Source: CAYOUV01 sp963790075 (GTDB taxonomy: Bacteria > Chloroflexota > Anaerolineae > Anaerolineales > Villigracilaceae). From it: a stretch of DNA of 64,000 bases. Below the pieces are notes generated by a model. That model was given only the letters and a program-made list of their open reading frames with translations, ran no database searches and was not told the origin of the DNA. The stretch covers positions 1 to 64,000 of the forward strand of contig CAWBNG010000007.1 in NCBI GenBank assembly GCA_963790075.1, read 5' to 3'. Shown piece by piece: positions 28,919 through 35,935 of this stretch; within the stretch, counting starts at the first letter, position 1, and every line of letters starts with the position of its first letter. The position numbers and the translations under genes were made by a program.

Positions 28919-28946
28919 GGATGCAAATATGCACATATTTGCATCC
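28919..28946. promoter_or_regulatory. Perfect palindrome (13-bp arms), probable operator of the DUF981 gene
   Basis: GGATGCAAATATG and its exact reverse complement are separated by only CA. It lies 36-63 bases upstream of the DUF981 start codon, the expected promoter position. Length and AT-rich centre fit a TetR-, GntR- or MarR-type dimer site. No regulator gene is adjacent. Confidence 0.6.
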
Positions 28947-29071
28947 GCAATTTCATCCCATTGTATCGCTCCGGGTTGCGCCTGAACGTTAAGAATTACT
29001 TAAGCATGTGAACTCTTTCACCGATAAAGCTGTGTAAAACTACATTTTAGAGGGCAAACGATTAAATGTTT

Positions 29072-29092
29072 CCTGAATGGGGGCCAACGACC
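29072..29092 (+). repeat. 21-base exact direct repeat, copy 1 (copy 2 at 29992-30012)
   Basis: CCTGAATGGGGGCCAACGACC occurs twice, 900 bases apart, on the two sides of the HEPN/MNT genes. Its second half resembles the T-arm complement of the adjacent tRNA-Val (CCAACGACC). The rest of the gene-free stretch 28884-29229 holds only the palindrome, this repeat, an 18-base sequence shared with 14191-14208 (at 29133-29150) and a terminator. Confidence 0.55.
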
Positions 29093-29162
29093 ATCCTTGG
29101 CTTGAAATGCGAAGTTTCCCCGACTTTGCGCGCTTTGCGGTTCGATATCTACGAATTGGCGT

Positions 29163-29190
29163 AAAAAAGCCCCGGTCAGGAGACCAGGGC
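29163..29190 (-). terminator. Rho-independent terminator after the HEPN gene
   Basis: On the minus strand GCCCTGGTC / GACCGGGGC forms a stem with loop TCCT followed by TTTTTT, 40 bases downstream of the HEPN stop. Confidence 0.75.
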
Positions 29191-29229
29191 AGATCGAAGT
29201 TTTTTTAAATTGGCCCGTTTTTACAGACT

Positions 29230-29552
29230 CTAATCAAGAACTTTCATGATTTCGAGTTTTAGATTCTGCAGGTCGCGCTGAAGGATTTTCCACACAATTT
29301 GCAATTTGACCTGATCATAACCATGCACGATGATATTCCTGGTGCCAATCAGAAATGACCATGGGATGGTCGCGTGTCTTTCTTAAAATTCCGCTGAAAT
29401 TTGATTGGCCCTTCCCCCATGACAATCAAGTTGTACAGAATTGCATCTTGGGTCTTCGTATCCGCCAGAAATTCGTCGTAGCTCGAAACCGCGTACGTTT
29501 CGATCGCTACGATTGCATCCAGAATGTCTTGTAACTTCTTTTTGTCCCTCAT
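29230..29552 (-). pseudogene. HEPN-domain toxin (HepT/DUF86-like), frameshifted
   Basis: The start at ATG 29552 overlaps the MNT gene stop by 4 bases (ATGA). The first 50 residues (DILDAIVAIETYAVSSYDEF, NLIVMGEG) are in frame. After that, three small indels in homopolymers or dinucleotides must be corrected to read ANQISAEFKKDHATIPWSFL and GTRNIIVHGYDQVK, ending at 29230. The R-x4-H motif (RNIIVH) of HEPN ribonucleases is present, followed by Gly-Tyr as in HepT. In HepT/MntA modules this protein is an RNA-cutting toxin silenced by AMPylation from its partner. The broken frame means the toxin would not be made as written. Confidence 0.75.
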
Positions 29553-29848
29553 ATTGCAACTGCATCTGATCGAACAGCACTGACAAATCTTTTATCTTCG
29601 ACACCCGCAAGTGCAAAAGTCGGAATCACATCGATATGTATGCCCAATAACTGTTGGGCTTCATACTGGAACGTGCCGACGCCCAACGCAGAGAAGTTCT
29701 CATCCATCTCGACCAAGAAATCAACATCACTGACATCCTGGCTTTCCCCGCGCGCTACAGAGCCAAACACGTAAATCTTGGATATCCCATGCCTGGCAGC
29801 AATTTGATAAAGTTGGTTCTTCACTCTTTTGATCTCTTCGATCCGCAT
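29549..29848 (-). CDS. MNT-type nucleotidyltransferase, antitoxin partner of HEPN
   Basis: The ATG at 29848 gives a 99-residue minimal nucleotidyltransferase. The motif GSVARGESQDVSDVDFLVE has Gly29-Ser30, a 10-residue spacer and Asp41-x-Asp43, the full active site of MntA-type AMP-transferases. A third Asp is in HIDVIPT. It directly precedes and overlaps the HEPN toxin gene, the classic MntA/HepT order. It should AMPylate a tyrosine of the toxin, using ATP. The gene is intact although the toxin is broken. Confidence 0.85.
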   Translation of the reverse strand: MRIEEIKRVKNQLYQIAARHGISKIYVFGSVARGESQDVSDVDFLVEMDENFSALGVGTFQYEAQQLLGIHIDVIPTFALAGVEDKRFVSAVRSDAVAI

Positions 29849-29876
29849 AGTAGCCTCTGAAGAAATTATATAGCAA

Positions 29877-29900
29877 AACTCCCACTTGGAAGCGGGAGTT
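29877..29900 (-). terminator. Terminator downstream of tRNA-Val
   Basis: On the minus strand AACTCCCGCTTCC / AAGTGGGAGTT forms a stem followed by TTTT. It ends transcripts from the tRNA-Val gene and lies just before the MNT start. Confidence 0.6.
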
Positions 29901-29901
29901 C

Positions 29902-29920
29902 TTGTGGGCGGTATTGGACT
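29902..29920 (+). repeat. Duplicate of the tRNA-Val 3' end (19 bases)
   Basis: TTGTGGGCGGTATTGGACT here is identical to 30049-30067, which covers the 3' acceptor arm of tRNA-Val plus three bases beyond. Duplication of a tRNA 3' end is the usual mark of a tRNA-targeting integrase attachment site. Between the two copies there are only about 130 bases, containing a perfect 8-bp hairpin (29959-29978) and copy 2 of the 21-base repeat (29992-30012), so at most a scar remains. Confidence 0.5.
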
Positions 29921-30051
29921 TAAGCGGGAGGGGCGCTCAATAAGCCCCTTCCCGCAATCCCAGCACATTGGTGCTGGGGCTAACATCATCCCCTGAATGG
30001 GGGCCAACGACCTTATAAAAAAGGTCCCAGCCATAGGCCGGGAAATGTTTG

Positions 30052-30125
30052 TGGGCGGTATTGGACTCGAACCAACGACCTTTGCGATGTCAACGCAACG
30101 CTCTAACCAGCTGAGCTAACCGCCC
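30052..30125 (-). tRNA. tRNA-Val (anticodon GAC)
   Basis: The minus strand folds into a 74-base cloverleaf. The acceptor stem is GGGCGGT/ACCGCCC, the D arm GCTC...GAGC, and the anticodon stem TTGCG/CGCAA with loop TTGACAT (anticodon GAC). A 5-base variable loop is followed by T arm GTTGG/CCAAT with loop TTCGAGT, and discriminator A. CCA is not encoded. It reads GUC and, by wobble, GUU valine codons. Confidence 0.95.
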
Positions 30126-30182
30126 GAGCGAGTGCATATTATAACGAGACCCGTCGGATTTGGCAATGGATAAGCCGCCCGC

Positions 30183-30443
30183 TCACGTCTCCCCATCCAC
30201 TGTCTCGGCTGGCAACTCCGGCTGTTCCGGCAGTTCCGGCATTTCCGGCCAGGGCTCCGGCGGTGGGATCGTAGTCGGTTGCTCGGGAACTTCTTCCTCT
30301 TTGCGCTCCGGCACTAAAGGCGGGAGCAGGGGGGGCTGTTCGGGCTCAAGCGGCGGGAGCAGGGGAATATTGGGCGTCTGCTCCGGTTCCTGCGTCGGCT
30401 CTTCCTGCGGCCCCTTCTCGTCCTCGTTCGGCAAGGGACTCAT
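30183..30443 (-). CDS. Proline/glutamate-rich low-complexity protein
   Basis: The start at ATG 30443 overlaps the stop of the upstream gene by 4 bases (ATGA) and is preceded by AAAGGAGGCAAGAG, so it is translated by coupling. The 86-residue product is almost entirely Pro, Glu, Leu and Gln, with the repeating pattern PPLEPEQPPLLPPLVPE. It is acidic, has no signal peptide and should be disordered. Function is unknown; it may be a tail or adaptor for its membrane partner. Confidence 0.55.
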   Translation of the reverse strand: MSPLPNEDEKGPQEEPTQEPEQTPNIPLLPPLEPEQPPLLPPLVPERKEEEVPEQPTTIPPPEPWPEMPELPEQPELPAETVDGET

Positions 30444-30982
30444 CTCTTGCCTCCTTTCTTGCGGGTCTTGGCCGGCCACCACAGTCGTTCGACCGGGATT
30501 TCTCGATTGACTTCATCAAAACAGCGTCTGACCAGCCGCTGGCTGGGCAATGGATCGTCTTCGGCCGCCAGTTGTTTCAGGCGTTCCAAAGTTTCCCGGT
30601 AGGATTTTTGCATCGAGCTGTTGAAGGCTTCTTTGCGATTGACCTCGGCCACGATCAGATACAGATCGTAATAGGTATCGCCGTGCCCGACGAACAGCTT
30701 GGTATAACGCTCGACCTGCTTGGAAAACTGCAGGAAGGGTTTGGCGATCGCCAGCAGCGCTACCAGGCCCCCATAGACCTGCCAGAACACTTCGAGCTTA
30801 TTCCCCAGAAACAGACCGCCGATGGCCGAAGAAGCGCCGATCGCGATGACGATCTCGGCCCCTGTGTTCCAGCGCTTGACGGTTGCCAGCCGGTAGCCGT
30901 AATATTTCCGGTTCATGTAGGCAGTACGATAATTGTCGTACAGGTCACGTACCGAACGGTAAAGCAGTGTTTCTCTGCTCAT
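30440..30982 (-). CDS. Two-helix membrane protein resembling SLATT-type proteins
   Basis: The ATG at 30982 behind GGGAGGTGGGGC gives 180 residues. An N-terminal helical segment (LLYRSVRDLYDNYRTAYMNR) leads to two adjacent membrane helices (EIVIAIGASSAIGGLFLG; VYGGLVALLAIAKPFL). A long soluble helical region follows (LFVGHGDTYYDLYLIVAEVN). The layout of a Tyr-rich helix, WN, two membrane helices and a coiled tail resembles SLATT-family proteins, some of which are membrane effectors in defence. No partner sensor gene is adjacent here, so this is a weak structural analogy. Confidence 0.45.
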   Translation of the reverse strand: MSRETLLYRSVRDLYDNYRTAYMNRKYYGYRLATVKRWNTGAEIVIAIGASSAIGGLFLGNKLEVFWQVYGGLVALLAIAKPFLQFSKQVERYTKLFVGHGDTYYDLYLIVAEVNRKEAFNSSMQKSYRETLERLKQLAAEDDPLPSQRLVRRCFDEVNREIPVERLWWPAKTRKKGGKR

Positions 30983-31068
30983 GCCCCACCTCCCAAACCC
31001 CATCCTATCCAGACGCAATCACAGTATATAACAAATCACAACGCGCTACAATCAAAACTTGATTGGGG

Positions 31069-31074
31069 TATAAT
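31069..31074 (+). promoter_or_regulatory. -10 box just upstream of the sortase gene
   Basis: A perfect TATAAT lies 11 bases before the ATG at 31085, with no good -35 at 17 bases. If used, transcription would start about 4 bases before the start codon, giving an almost leaderless mRNA. No Shine-Dalgarno sequence is visible for this gene, which agrees with that reading. Confidence 0.35.
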
Positions 31075-31084
31075 CCTCCCTGCT

Positions 31085-32005
31085 ATGCCCCGACGCAAAG
31101 ACCCTGAAGACCTGTCCGTGGACGAACTGCGCCGCCTGCTGGTCGAGAAGCGGCGCGGTGTGCGTAAGGAGCGCCTGGAGCACTTTCGGCGCACCGGCCG
31201 CGTGGTGATGGTCGCCCCCGATCTGCCGCAGGCCTCGCTGGAAGACCTGGCCGCCAGTCCCGTGGTCGACACGCCCGCAGGCGGCCCGGGGGATTCCAGT
31301 CCCGCGCCCCGCGCCCGGCGCCGCCGCTGGATGGACGGCCTGCTGCTGGGCGTGGAAGTCCTGGCCGTCTTGGGTCTGGTGGCGGTGCTGCTCAATGGCC
31401 TGGGCGTGCTGCGCGAATTGAACCGCGAGGTAGCCTCGGCCCTCGAGCAACCAACGCTGACCCCCACCCCGCTGGTCATGGCGGTCGTGCTGCCTTCGGG
31501 CCACATCCCGCCGGATGCGCAGGGCAATACCCGCCCGAACGAAGCCGAGATCCCGGAGCACCTGCGCCCGATGGTGCAGTCGCTGGCGAATTTGCCGGTC
31601 CCCACCCCGGGTCCCGAACAGGCGATCCGCATCCAGATCCCGGCTTTGAAAGTCGATGCGCCCGTCGTGCAGGGCGACGGCTGGGAGCAGCTCAAGAAGG
31701 GCGTCGGCCAGCACGTTGGCTCGGTCAACCCGGGCAAGGACGGCAATATCGTCCTTTCGGCGCATAACGACGTCTACGGAGAGTTGTTCCGCTTCCTGGA
31801 TAAGCTCCAGTCGGGCGACCAGGTCATCCTGTACACGCAGTTGCGCCAGTACATTTACGTGGTCACCCGGACCGAGATCGTCGAACCGACCCAGGTCGAA
31901 GTCATGGCCTCCACCAGCGACCCGAGCGTCACGCTGATCTCGTGTTACCCGTATCTGATCGACAAGCAACGCATCGTCGTCTTTGCAAAACTACAAAATC
32001 CTTAG
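31085..32005 (+). CDS. Sortase (class D/E-like)
   Basis: This 306-residue protein has a charged N-terminal 80 residues (PEDLSVDELRRLLVEKRRG), one membrane helix at about 84-108, a Thr/Pro linker (TLTPTPL) and a C-terminal sortase domain at about 180-303. Catalytic His227 is in NIVLSAHND, Cys287 in VTLISCYPY (the TLxTC motif with Ser in place of Thr) and Arg296 in DKQRIVV. It is type II anchored, with the enzyme outside. It would join surface proteins to acceptor groups. No substrate with an LPxTG-like tail is found in this window. It is first in a plus-strand run that continues to pxpA. Confidence 0.88.
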   Translation: MPRRKDPEDLSVDELRRLLVEKRRGVRKERLEHFRRTGRVVMVAPDLPQASLEDLAASPVVDTPAGGPGDSSPAPRARRRRWMDGLLLGVEVLAVLGLVAVLLNGLGVLRELNREVASALEQPTLTPTPLVMAVVLPSGHIPPDAQGNTRPNEAEIPEHLRPMVQSLANLPVPTPGPEQAIRIQIPALKVDAPVVQGDGWEQLKKGVGQHVGSVNPGKDGNIVLSAHNDVYGELFRFLDKLQSGDQVILYTQLRQYIYVVTRTEIVEPTQVEVMASTSDPSVTLISCYPYLIDKQRIVVFAKLQNP

Positions 32006-32013
32006 GAGAAATT

Positions 32014-32217
32014 ATGGCTAGAAAAAGTAAACGTCAGGTAAGAAGACAGCGCAGCCAGAGCCTTGGCACGCCTGTCAGCGCTTCCCGCAGCACCGAATTC
32101 GATCCCGATTACACCCACGTCAAGGCCGACCTGCGCCGCATCGGCACGCTGGCGGCCGTGTTCTTCGTGATCCTGGTCGTGCTGCGCATCCTGCTGCCCT
32201 ACCTGCCCATCGGCTAG
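32014..32217 (+). CDS. Small single-helix membrane protein
   Basis: The ATG at 32014, 8 bases after the sortase stop and behind AGGAGAAATT, gives 67 residues. The first 45 are basic and soluble (MARKSKRQVRRQRSQ; DYTHVKADLRRIG). Then comes one helix (LAAVFFVILVVLRILLPYL). Co-transcription with the sortase suggests a shared membrane context. No family is recognised. Confidence 0.65.
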   Translation: MARKSKRQVRRQRSQSLGTPVSASRSTEFDPDYTHVKADLRRIGTLAAVFFVILVVLRILLPYLPIG

Positions 32218-32239
32218 ACTTTTATTTAGAGGTAATCCT

Positions 32240-33307
32240 ATGTCCCGCATGTTCGTCCCCGGCCCGGTGGACGTGGACGACGAAGTCCTGCAGGCGCAGG
32301 CCCAGCCCATGGTGCCGCACCGCAGCAAGGAATTCGAAGCCCTTTATCGCCGGGCTGCTGAGAAAGCACAGCAACTCTTCTTTACCCAATACCGCGTTTT
32401 TCTGAGCGCCTCGTCCGGTACCGGATTACAGGAAGCGGCCGTCCGCAACCTGGCGGACAAGGCCATCCTGGCCTGCGTCAACGGCGCCTTTGCCGAACGC
32501 TGGTACGAAGTGGCCAGCACCAATGGCAAACAGGCCGACAGGCTGGAATTCGAATGGGACCAGCCCGTCTCGCCCGCAGCCGTGACCGAAGCCCTAAAAA
32601 AGAAATCCTACGAAGCCATCACCATCGTGCACAACGAGACCTCGACCGGCCTGCAGAACCCGGTCAGGGAAGTAGCCGAGGCCGTGCGCGCCGCCAGCCC
32701 CGAGACGCTGATCTGCGTCGACGCCGTCTCCTCACTGGGCGGGGTCAAGATCGAGATGGACGCCTGGGGCCTGGACATGCTGCTGACCTCCTCGCAGAAA
32801 TGCCTGGCCCTGCCGCCCGGACTGGCGCTGGCGGCGGTCTCCGACCGCGCCCTGGCCAAGGCCGAGACGGTCGCGAACCGCGGCTGGTACTTCGACCTGG
32901 TGCGCATGGAAAAACACCGCCTGAAGGACTCGTCGGCCGCCACCCCGGCCATGTCGCTGATCTACGCCCTGGACCTGCAGCTCGACCGCATCCTGGCCGA
33001 GGGCCTGGAGAAACGTTTTGCGCGCTACCAGGCCCTGGCGCAGCGCGTGCAGGAATGGGTCGTAACCCACGGCTTAAGCCTGTTCGCGCCCGAGGGCTAC
33101 CGTTCGCGCACCGTCACCACCGTCAGGAACGACCTGGGCCTGGATCTGAGCGACCTGAATGCCTTCCTCATGCAGCGCGGCATGCGCATCGCCGGCGGTT
33201 ATGGCCCGATCAAGAAAGACACCTTCCGCATCGCCCACATGGGCGAGATCCAGATGAGCGACGTCGAGGCCCTGCTGGCTGCGCTGGAAGAATACCTCAA
33301 ACAATAA
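32240..33307 (+). CDS. Class V aminotransferase (serine-pyruvate / alanine-glyoxylate type)
   Basis: This 355-residue PLP enzyme starts MSRMFVPGPVDVDDEV, the standard N-terminus (F-x-P-G-P) of the SGAT/AGT subgroup. SASSGTGLQEAAVRN is the phosphate-binding segment, CVDAVSSLGG carries the PLP-ring Asp161, and SSQKCLALPPGLA contains the Schiff-base Lys187. Substrate choice (serine, alanine, phosphoserine) cannot be fixed from sequence. In many bacteria this protein makes serine from glyoxylate or 3-phosphohydroxypyruvate. It is 22 bases after the small membrane protein gene and 17 bases before the P-loop gene. Confidence 0.9.
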   Translation: MSRMFVPGPVDVDDEVLQAQAQPMVPHRSKEFEALYRRAAEKAQQLFFTQYRVFLSASSGTGLQEAAVRNLADKAILACVNGAFAERWYEVASTNGKQADRLEFEWDQPVSPAAVTEALKKKSYEAITIVHNETSTGLQNPVREVAEAVRAASPETLICVDAVSSLGGVKIEMDAWGLDMLLTSSQKCLALPPGLALAAVSDRALAKAETVANRGWYFDLVRMEKHRLKDSSAATPAMSLIYALDLQLDRILAEGLEKRFARYQALAQRVQEWVVTHGLSLFAPEGYRSRTVTTVRNDLGLDLSDLNAFLMQRGMRIAGGYGPIKKDTFRIAHMGEIQMSDVEALLAALEEYLKQ

Positions 33308-33324
33308 CCTCTGACACTGATGCG

Positions 33325-34050
33325 ATGAGCAAAGACACCTTCGACGTCCTGATCCTGATCGGCCGACCGGCCTCCGGTAAAAGCGAGATCATTCACTTCC
33401 TGACCCAACTCCCGGCGGATGTGCGCCGCCAGCGCTACCACCTTGGTGCATTGGATATCCTGGACGACTTCCCCATGTTGTGGGCCTGGTTCGAGGAAGA
33501 CCAGATCCTGAGCGATAAGCTCGGCCAGCCACGCCTGCACAGCGACCAGGACGGCTATTTCCTGCACCCCTCCTACTGGCAGCTGCTGATCGAGCGCCTG
33601 GACCTGGAATACCATAAGCGCCTGCGCGAACCGGATTACCACCAGGCCAGCACCACGCTGGTCGAGTTCTCGCGCGGCGCCGTGCACGGCGGCTATACGG
33701 CCGCCTTCCCGCACCTGTCCGACCAACTGCTGGAGCGGGCCGGGATCATCTACGTCGACGTGCCCTTCGAGGAGTCGCTGCGCAAGAACCGCCGCCGCTA
33801 CAACCCCAAGCGGCCGGACAGCATCCTCGAGCACGGTCTCTCGGACGAGAAGATGGAGCACCTGTACCGCGACGATGACTGGTCGTCCTACGCCCCGGGG
33901 GAGGCCGGCCTGCTGAAGGTGCGCGATGTGCGGGTTCCCTACGCCGTCTTCGAGAATGCGGACGACGTCACCACCGACAAGCCGGAGCAGTTGGCTGCCC
34001 GCCTGGAACAGGTCTTGCAGGACCTCTGGGAACGCGATCACGCGCGATGA
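33325..34050 (+). CDS. P-loop kinase-like protein of unknown substrate
   Basis: ATG 33325 gives 241 residues. A Walker A loop, LILIGRPASGKSEI, is at residues 9-22. LVEFSRGAVHGGY and IIYVDVPFEESLRKNRRRYN follow and look like a lid with an arginine cluster (RKNRRR), as in nucleoside or nucleotide kinases. No Walker B is obvious. The reaction cannot be named. It overlaps the RNA methyltransferase gene by 4 bases (ATGA), so the two are coupled. Confidence 0.7.
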   Translation: MSKDTFDVLILIGRPASGKSEIIHFLTQLPADVRRQRYHLGALDILDDFPMLWAWFEEDQILSDKLGQPRLHSDQDGYFLHPSYWQLLIERLDLEYHKRLREPDYHQASTTLVEFSRGAVHGGYTAAFPHLSDQLLERAGIIYVDVPFEESLRKNRRRYNPKRPDSILEHGLSDEKMEHLYRDDDWSSYAPGEAGLLKVRDVRVPYAVFENADDVTTDKPEQLAARLEQVLQDLWERDHAR

Positions 34051-35270
34051 CGGCCGATACACTGATCACGCTCGACAAACTGACATACGGCGGCGAGGCC
34101 ATGGGAAGATTAGAAGATGGCCGCGCCGTTTTTGTACCTTTTGCCCTGCCCGGCGAGACGGTCCGCGTGCGGCTGATCGAAGAAAAACGCGGTTTTGTGC
34201 GCGCCAGACTGCTCCAGGTCGAAAGTCCCGCGCCGGAGCGCATCGCGCCGAAATGCAGGCACTTCCGCGTCTGCGGCGGCTGCCATTACCAGCACCTGCC
34301 TTACGCAGCCCAGTGCACGGCCAAAACCGAGATCCTGCGCGACCAGCTCGAACGCATCGGCAAGTTCGAGAACCCGCCCGTCGATCCAATCGAAGCCTCG
34401 CCCGATCCCTGGAACTACCGCAACCAATTGCAGTTCCATCTGACCGCCGAGGGCGCCTTAGCCTACGTGGATGCCTCGTCCGAGGCACTCATGCCGGTCA
34501 AAGAATGCCACCTGCCCGAACCGGCGCTGGAGGCCCTCTGGCCGCAGCTGGCGTTCGAGCCCGGGATGGACCTCGCTCGCGTCTCGCTGCGCGCCGGCGC
34601 CGACGACGACCTGATGCTGGTGCTCGAATCTGAGGCCCTGGAACTGCCCGAATTGGAACTGGAAGCCGGCATCTCGGTCGTGCACCTGGCAGCTGGCGAT
34701 GCAGTCGTGATGGCCGGGGATGACCATATCCAAATGCGCGTGCTCGCACGGGACTTCCGCGTCTCAGCCAACTCCTTCTTTCAAGTCAACACACCCATGG
34801 CCGAGCGCATGGTCGCACACGTACTGGAGTTACTGCCGGGAGAGATCGACACGCTGCTGGACGTCTACTGCGGGGTCGGTTTGTTCAGCGCCTTCCTGGC
34901 CCCCAGGTGCAAGCAACTGATCGGCATCGAAGTGTCGTCGTCCGCCTGCGAAGACTTCGCCTTCAACCTGGACGAATTCGACCACGTCGAACTTTACGAA
35001 GCCACGGCCGCAACCGTGCTGCCCGGCCTGCAGCTCGAACCGGAAGCGATCCTGGTCGATCCGCCGCGCGCCGGTCTGGACCGCCGTGCCCTGGATGGGA
35101 TCCTCTCCCTGGGGCCGGCGAGGCTGGTGTACGCCTCCTGCGACCCGTCCACGCTGGCGCGCGATGCCCGGCGGCTGGTCGAAGGCGGTTACCGGCTCAC
35201 CCGGGTCACGCCCTTCGACCTGTTCCCCCAGACCTACCACATCGAGAGCATCAGCCTGTTCACCCGTTAG
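34047..35270 (+). CDS. 23S rRNA (uracil-5-)-methyltransferase RlmD/RumA family
   Basis: This 407-residue protein has an N-terminal TRAM domain (1-60; ITLDKLTYGGEAMGRLEDGR). The iron-sulfur cysteines are Cys70, Cys76 and Cys79 in KCRHFRVCGGCHYQ, with a fourth in ECHLP. A C-terminal SAM domain has the binding loop LLDVYCGVGLFSA, LVDPPRAGLD, and the nucleophile Cys in YASCDPSTLARD. The C-terminus is DLFPQTYHIESISLF. It methylates C5 of a uridine in 23S rRNA; relatives also act on tRNA. The exact position (1939 or 747) is not decided. Confidence 0.9.
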   Translation: MTADTLITLDKLTYGGEAMGRLEDGRAVFVPFALPGETVRVRLIEEKRGFVRARLLQVESPAPERIAPKCRHFRVCGGCHYQHLPYAAQCTAKTEILRDQLERIGKFENPPVDPIEASPDPWNYRNQLQFHLTAEGALAYVDASSEALMPVKECHLPEPALEALWPQLAFEPGMDLARVSLRAGADDDLMLVLESEALELPELELEAGISVVHLAAGDAVVMAGDDHIQMRVLARDFRVSANSFFQVNTPMAERMVAHVLELLPGEIDTLLDVYCGVGLFSAFLAPRCKQLIGIEVSSSACEDFAFNLDEFDHVELYEATAATVLPGLQLEPEAILVDPPRAGLDRRALDGILSLGPARLVYASCDPSTLARDARRLVEGGYRLTRVTPFDLFPQTYHIESISLFTR

Positions 35271-35272
35271 CC

Positions 35273-35935
35273 ATGCCCGCGCTCACTCCCCTCGGCGACT
35301 CAGCTCTGCTGGTCAAATTCGGTGACGAGATTGACCTGCGCCTCAACCGCCGCGTGCACGCCCTGGCGGCGCTGCTCGGATCGGCGCCGCTGGACGGGGT
35401 GGGCGAGAGCGTCCCGGCCTACGCCAGCCTGCTGGTGCATTACGACCCGCTGCAGTTGGACTATGCCGAGGTTGCGGAGTGGGTCGGCGGATTCCTGGAT
35501 CAGGTCGAGGCGACGGCCGCTCGTCCGGCAGGCCAGATCGAGGTCCCGGTGCACTACGGCGGCCAATCAGGCCCGGACCTGGAGGCGGTCGCCGCCTTGC
35601 ATAAGTTATCCCCGGCGGAAGTTATCCGCCTGCACACTTCCCGCACCTATACCGTCTATATGATGGGCTTTACGCCCGGCTTCCCGTACCTGGGCACGCT
35701 TGACCCGCGCCTGGTCACGCCGCGGCTGGAAACGCCGCGTACGCTGGTCCCCGCCGGGACCGTGGCGATTGCGGGCCAGCAAAGCGGCATCTACCCACTG
35801 GCTTCGCCCGGCGGCTGGCGGCTGCTCGGCCGCACGCCGCTGCCGCTCTTCGACCTGTCCAGCGAGCAGCCTTTCCTGTTTGCACCCGGGGACGAGGTGC
35901 ACTTCGTCCCGCTGGAGGGCGCAGATGACGCTTGA
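35273..35935 (+). CDS. pxpB: 5-oxoprolinase subunit PxpB
   Basis: ATG 35273, 2 bases after the methyltransferase stop, gives 220 residues. The KipI/PxpB signatures are present: LTPLGDSALLVKFGDEI at the N-terminus, and YMMGFTPGFPYLGTLDPRL, PRTLVPAGTVAIAG and YPLASPGGWRLLGRT in the C-terminal domain. With PxpC and PxpA it forms the ATP-dependent enzyme that opens 5-oxoproline to glutamate. The gene overlaps pxpC by 11 bases. Confidence 0.95.
   Translation: MPALTPLGDSALLVKFGDEIDLRLNRRVHALAALLGSAPLDGVGESVPAYASLLVHYDPLQLDYAEVAEWVGGFLDQVEATAARPAGQIEVPVHYGGQSGPDLEAVAALHKLSPAEVIRLHTSRTYTVYMMGFTPGFPYLGTLDPRLVTPRLETPRTLVPAGTVAIAGQQSGIYPLASPGGWRLLGRTPLPLFDLSSEQPFLFAPGDEVHFVPLEGADDA

Noticed and set aside
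29902..29978. Second tRNA gene next to tRNA-Val
   Set aside because: Only the 3' acceptor/T-arm part is duplicated; no D arm or anticodon arm can be folded.
30183..30443. Pro/Glu-rich repeat as a tandem DNA repeat
   Set aside because: The DNA is not periodic enough; the pattern is at protein level only.
32554..33324. Long upstream extension of the P-loop protein frame
   Set aside because: It is the out-of-frame reading of the aminotransferase gene; the real start is ATG 33325.
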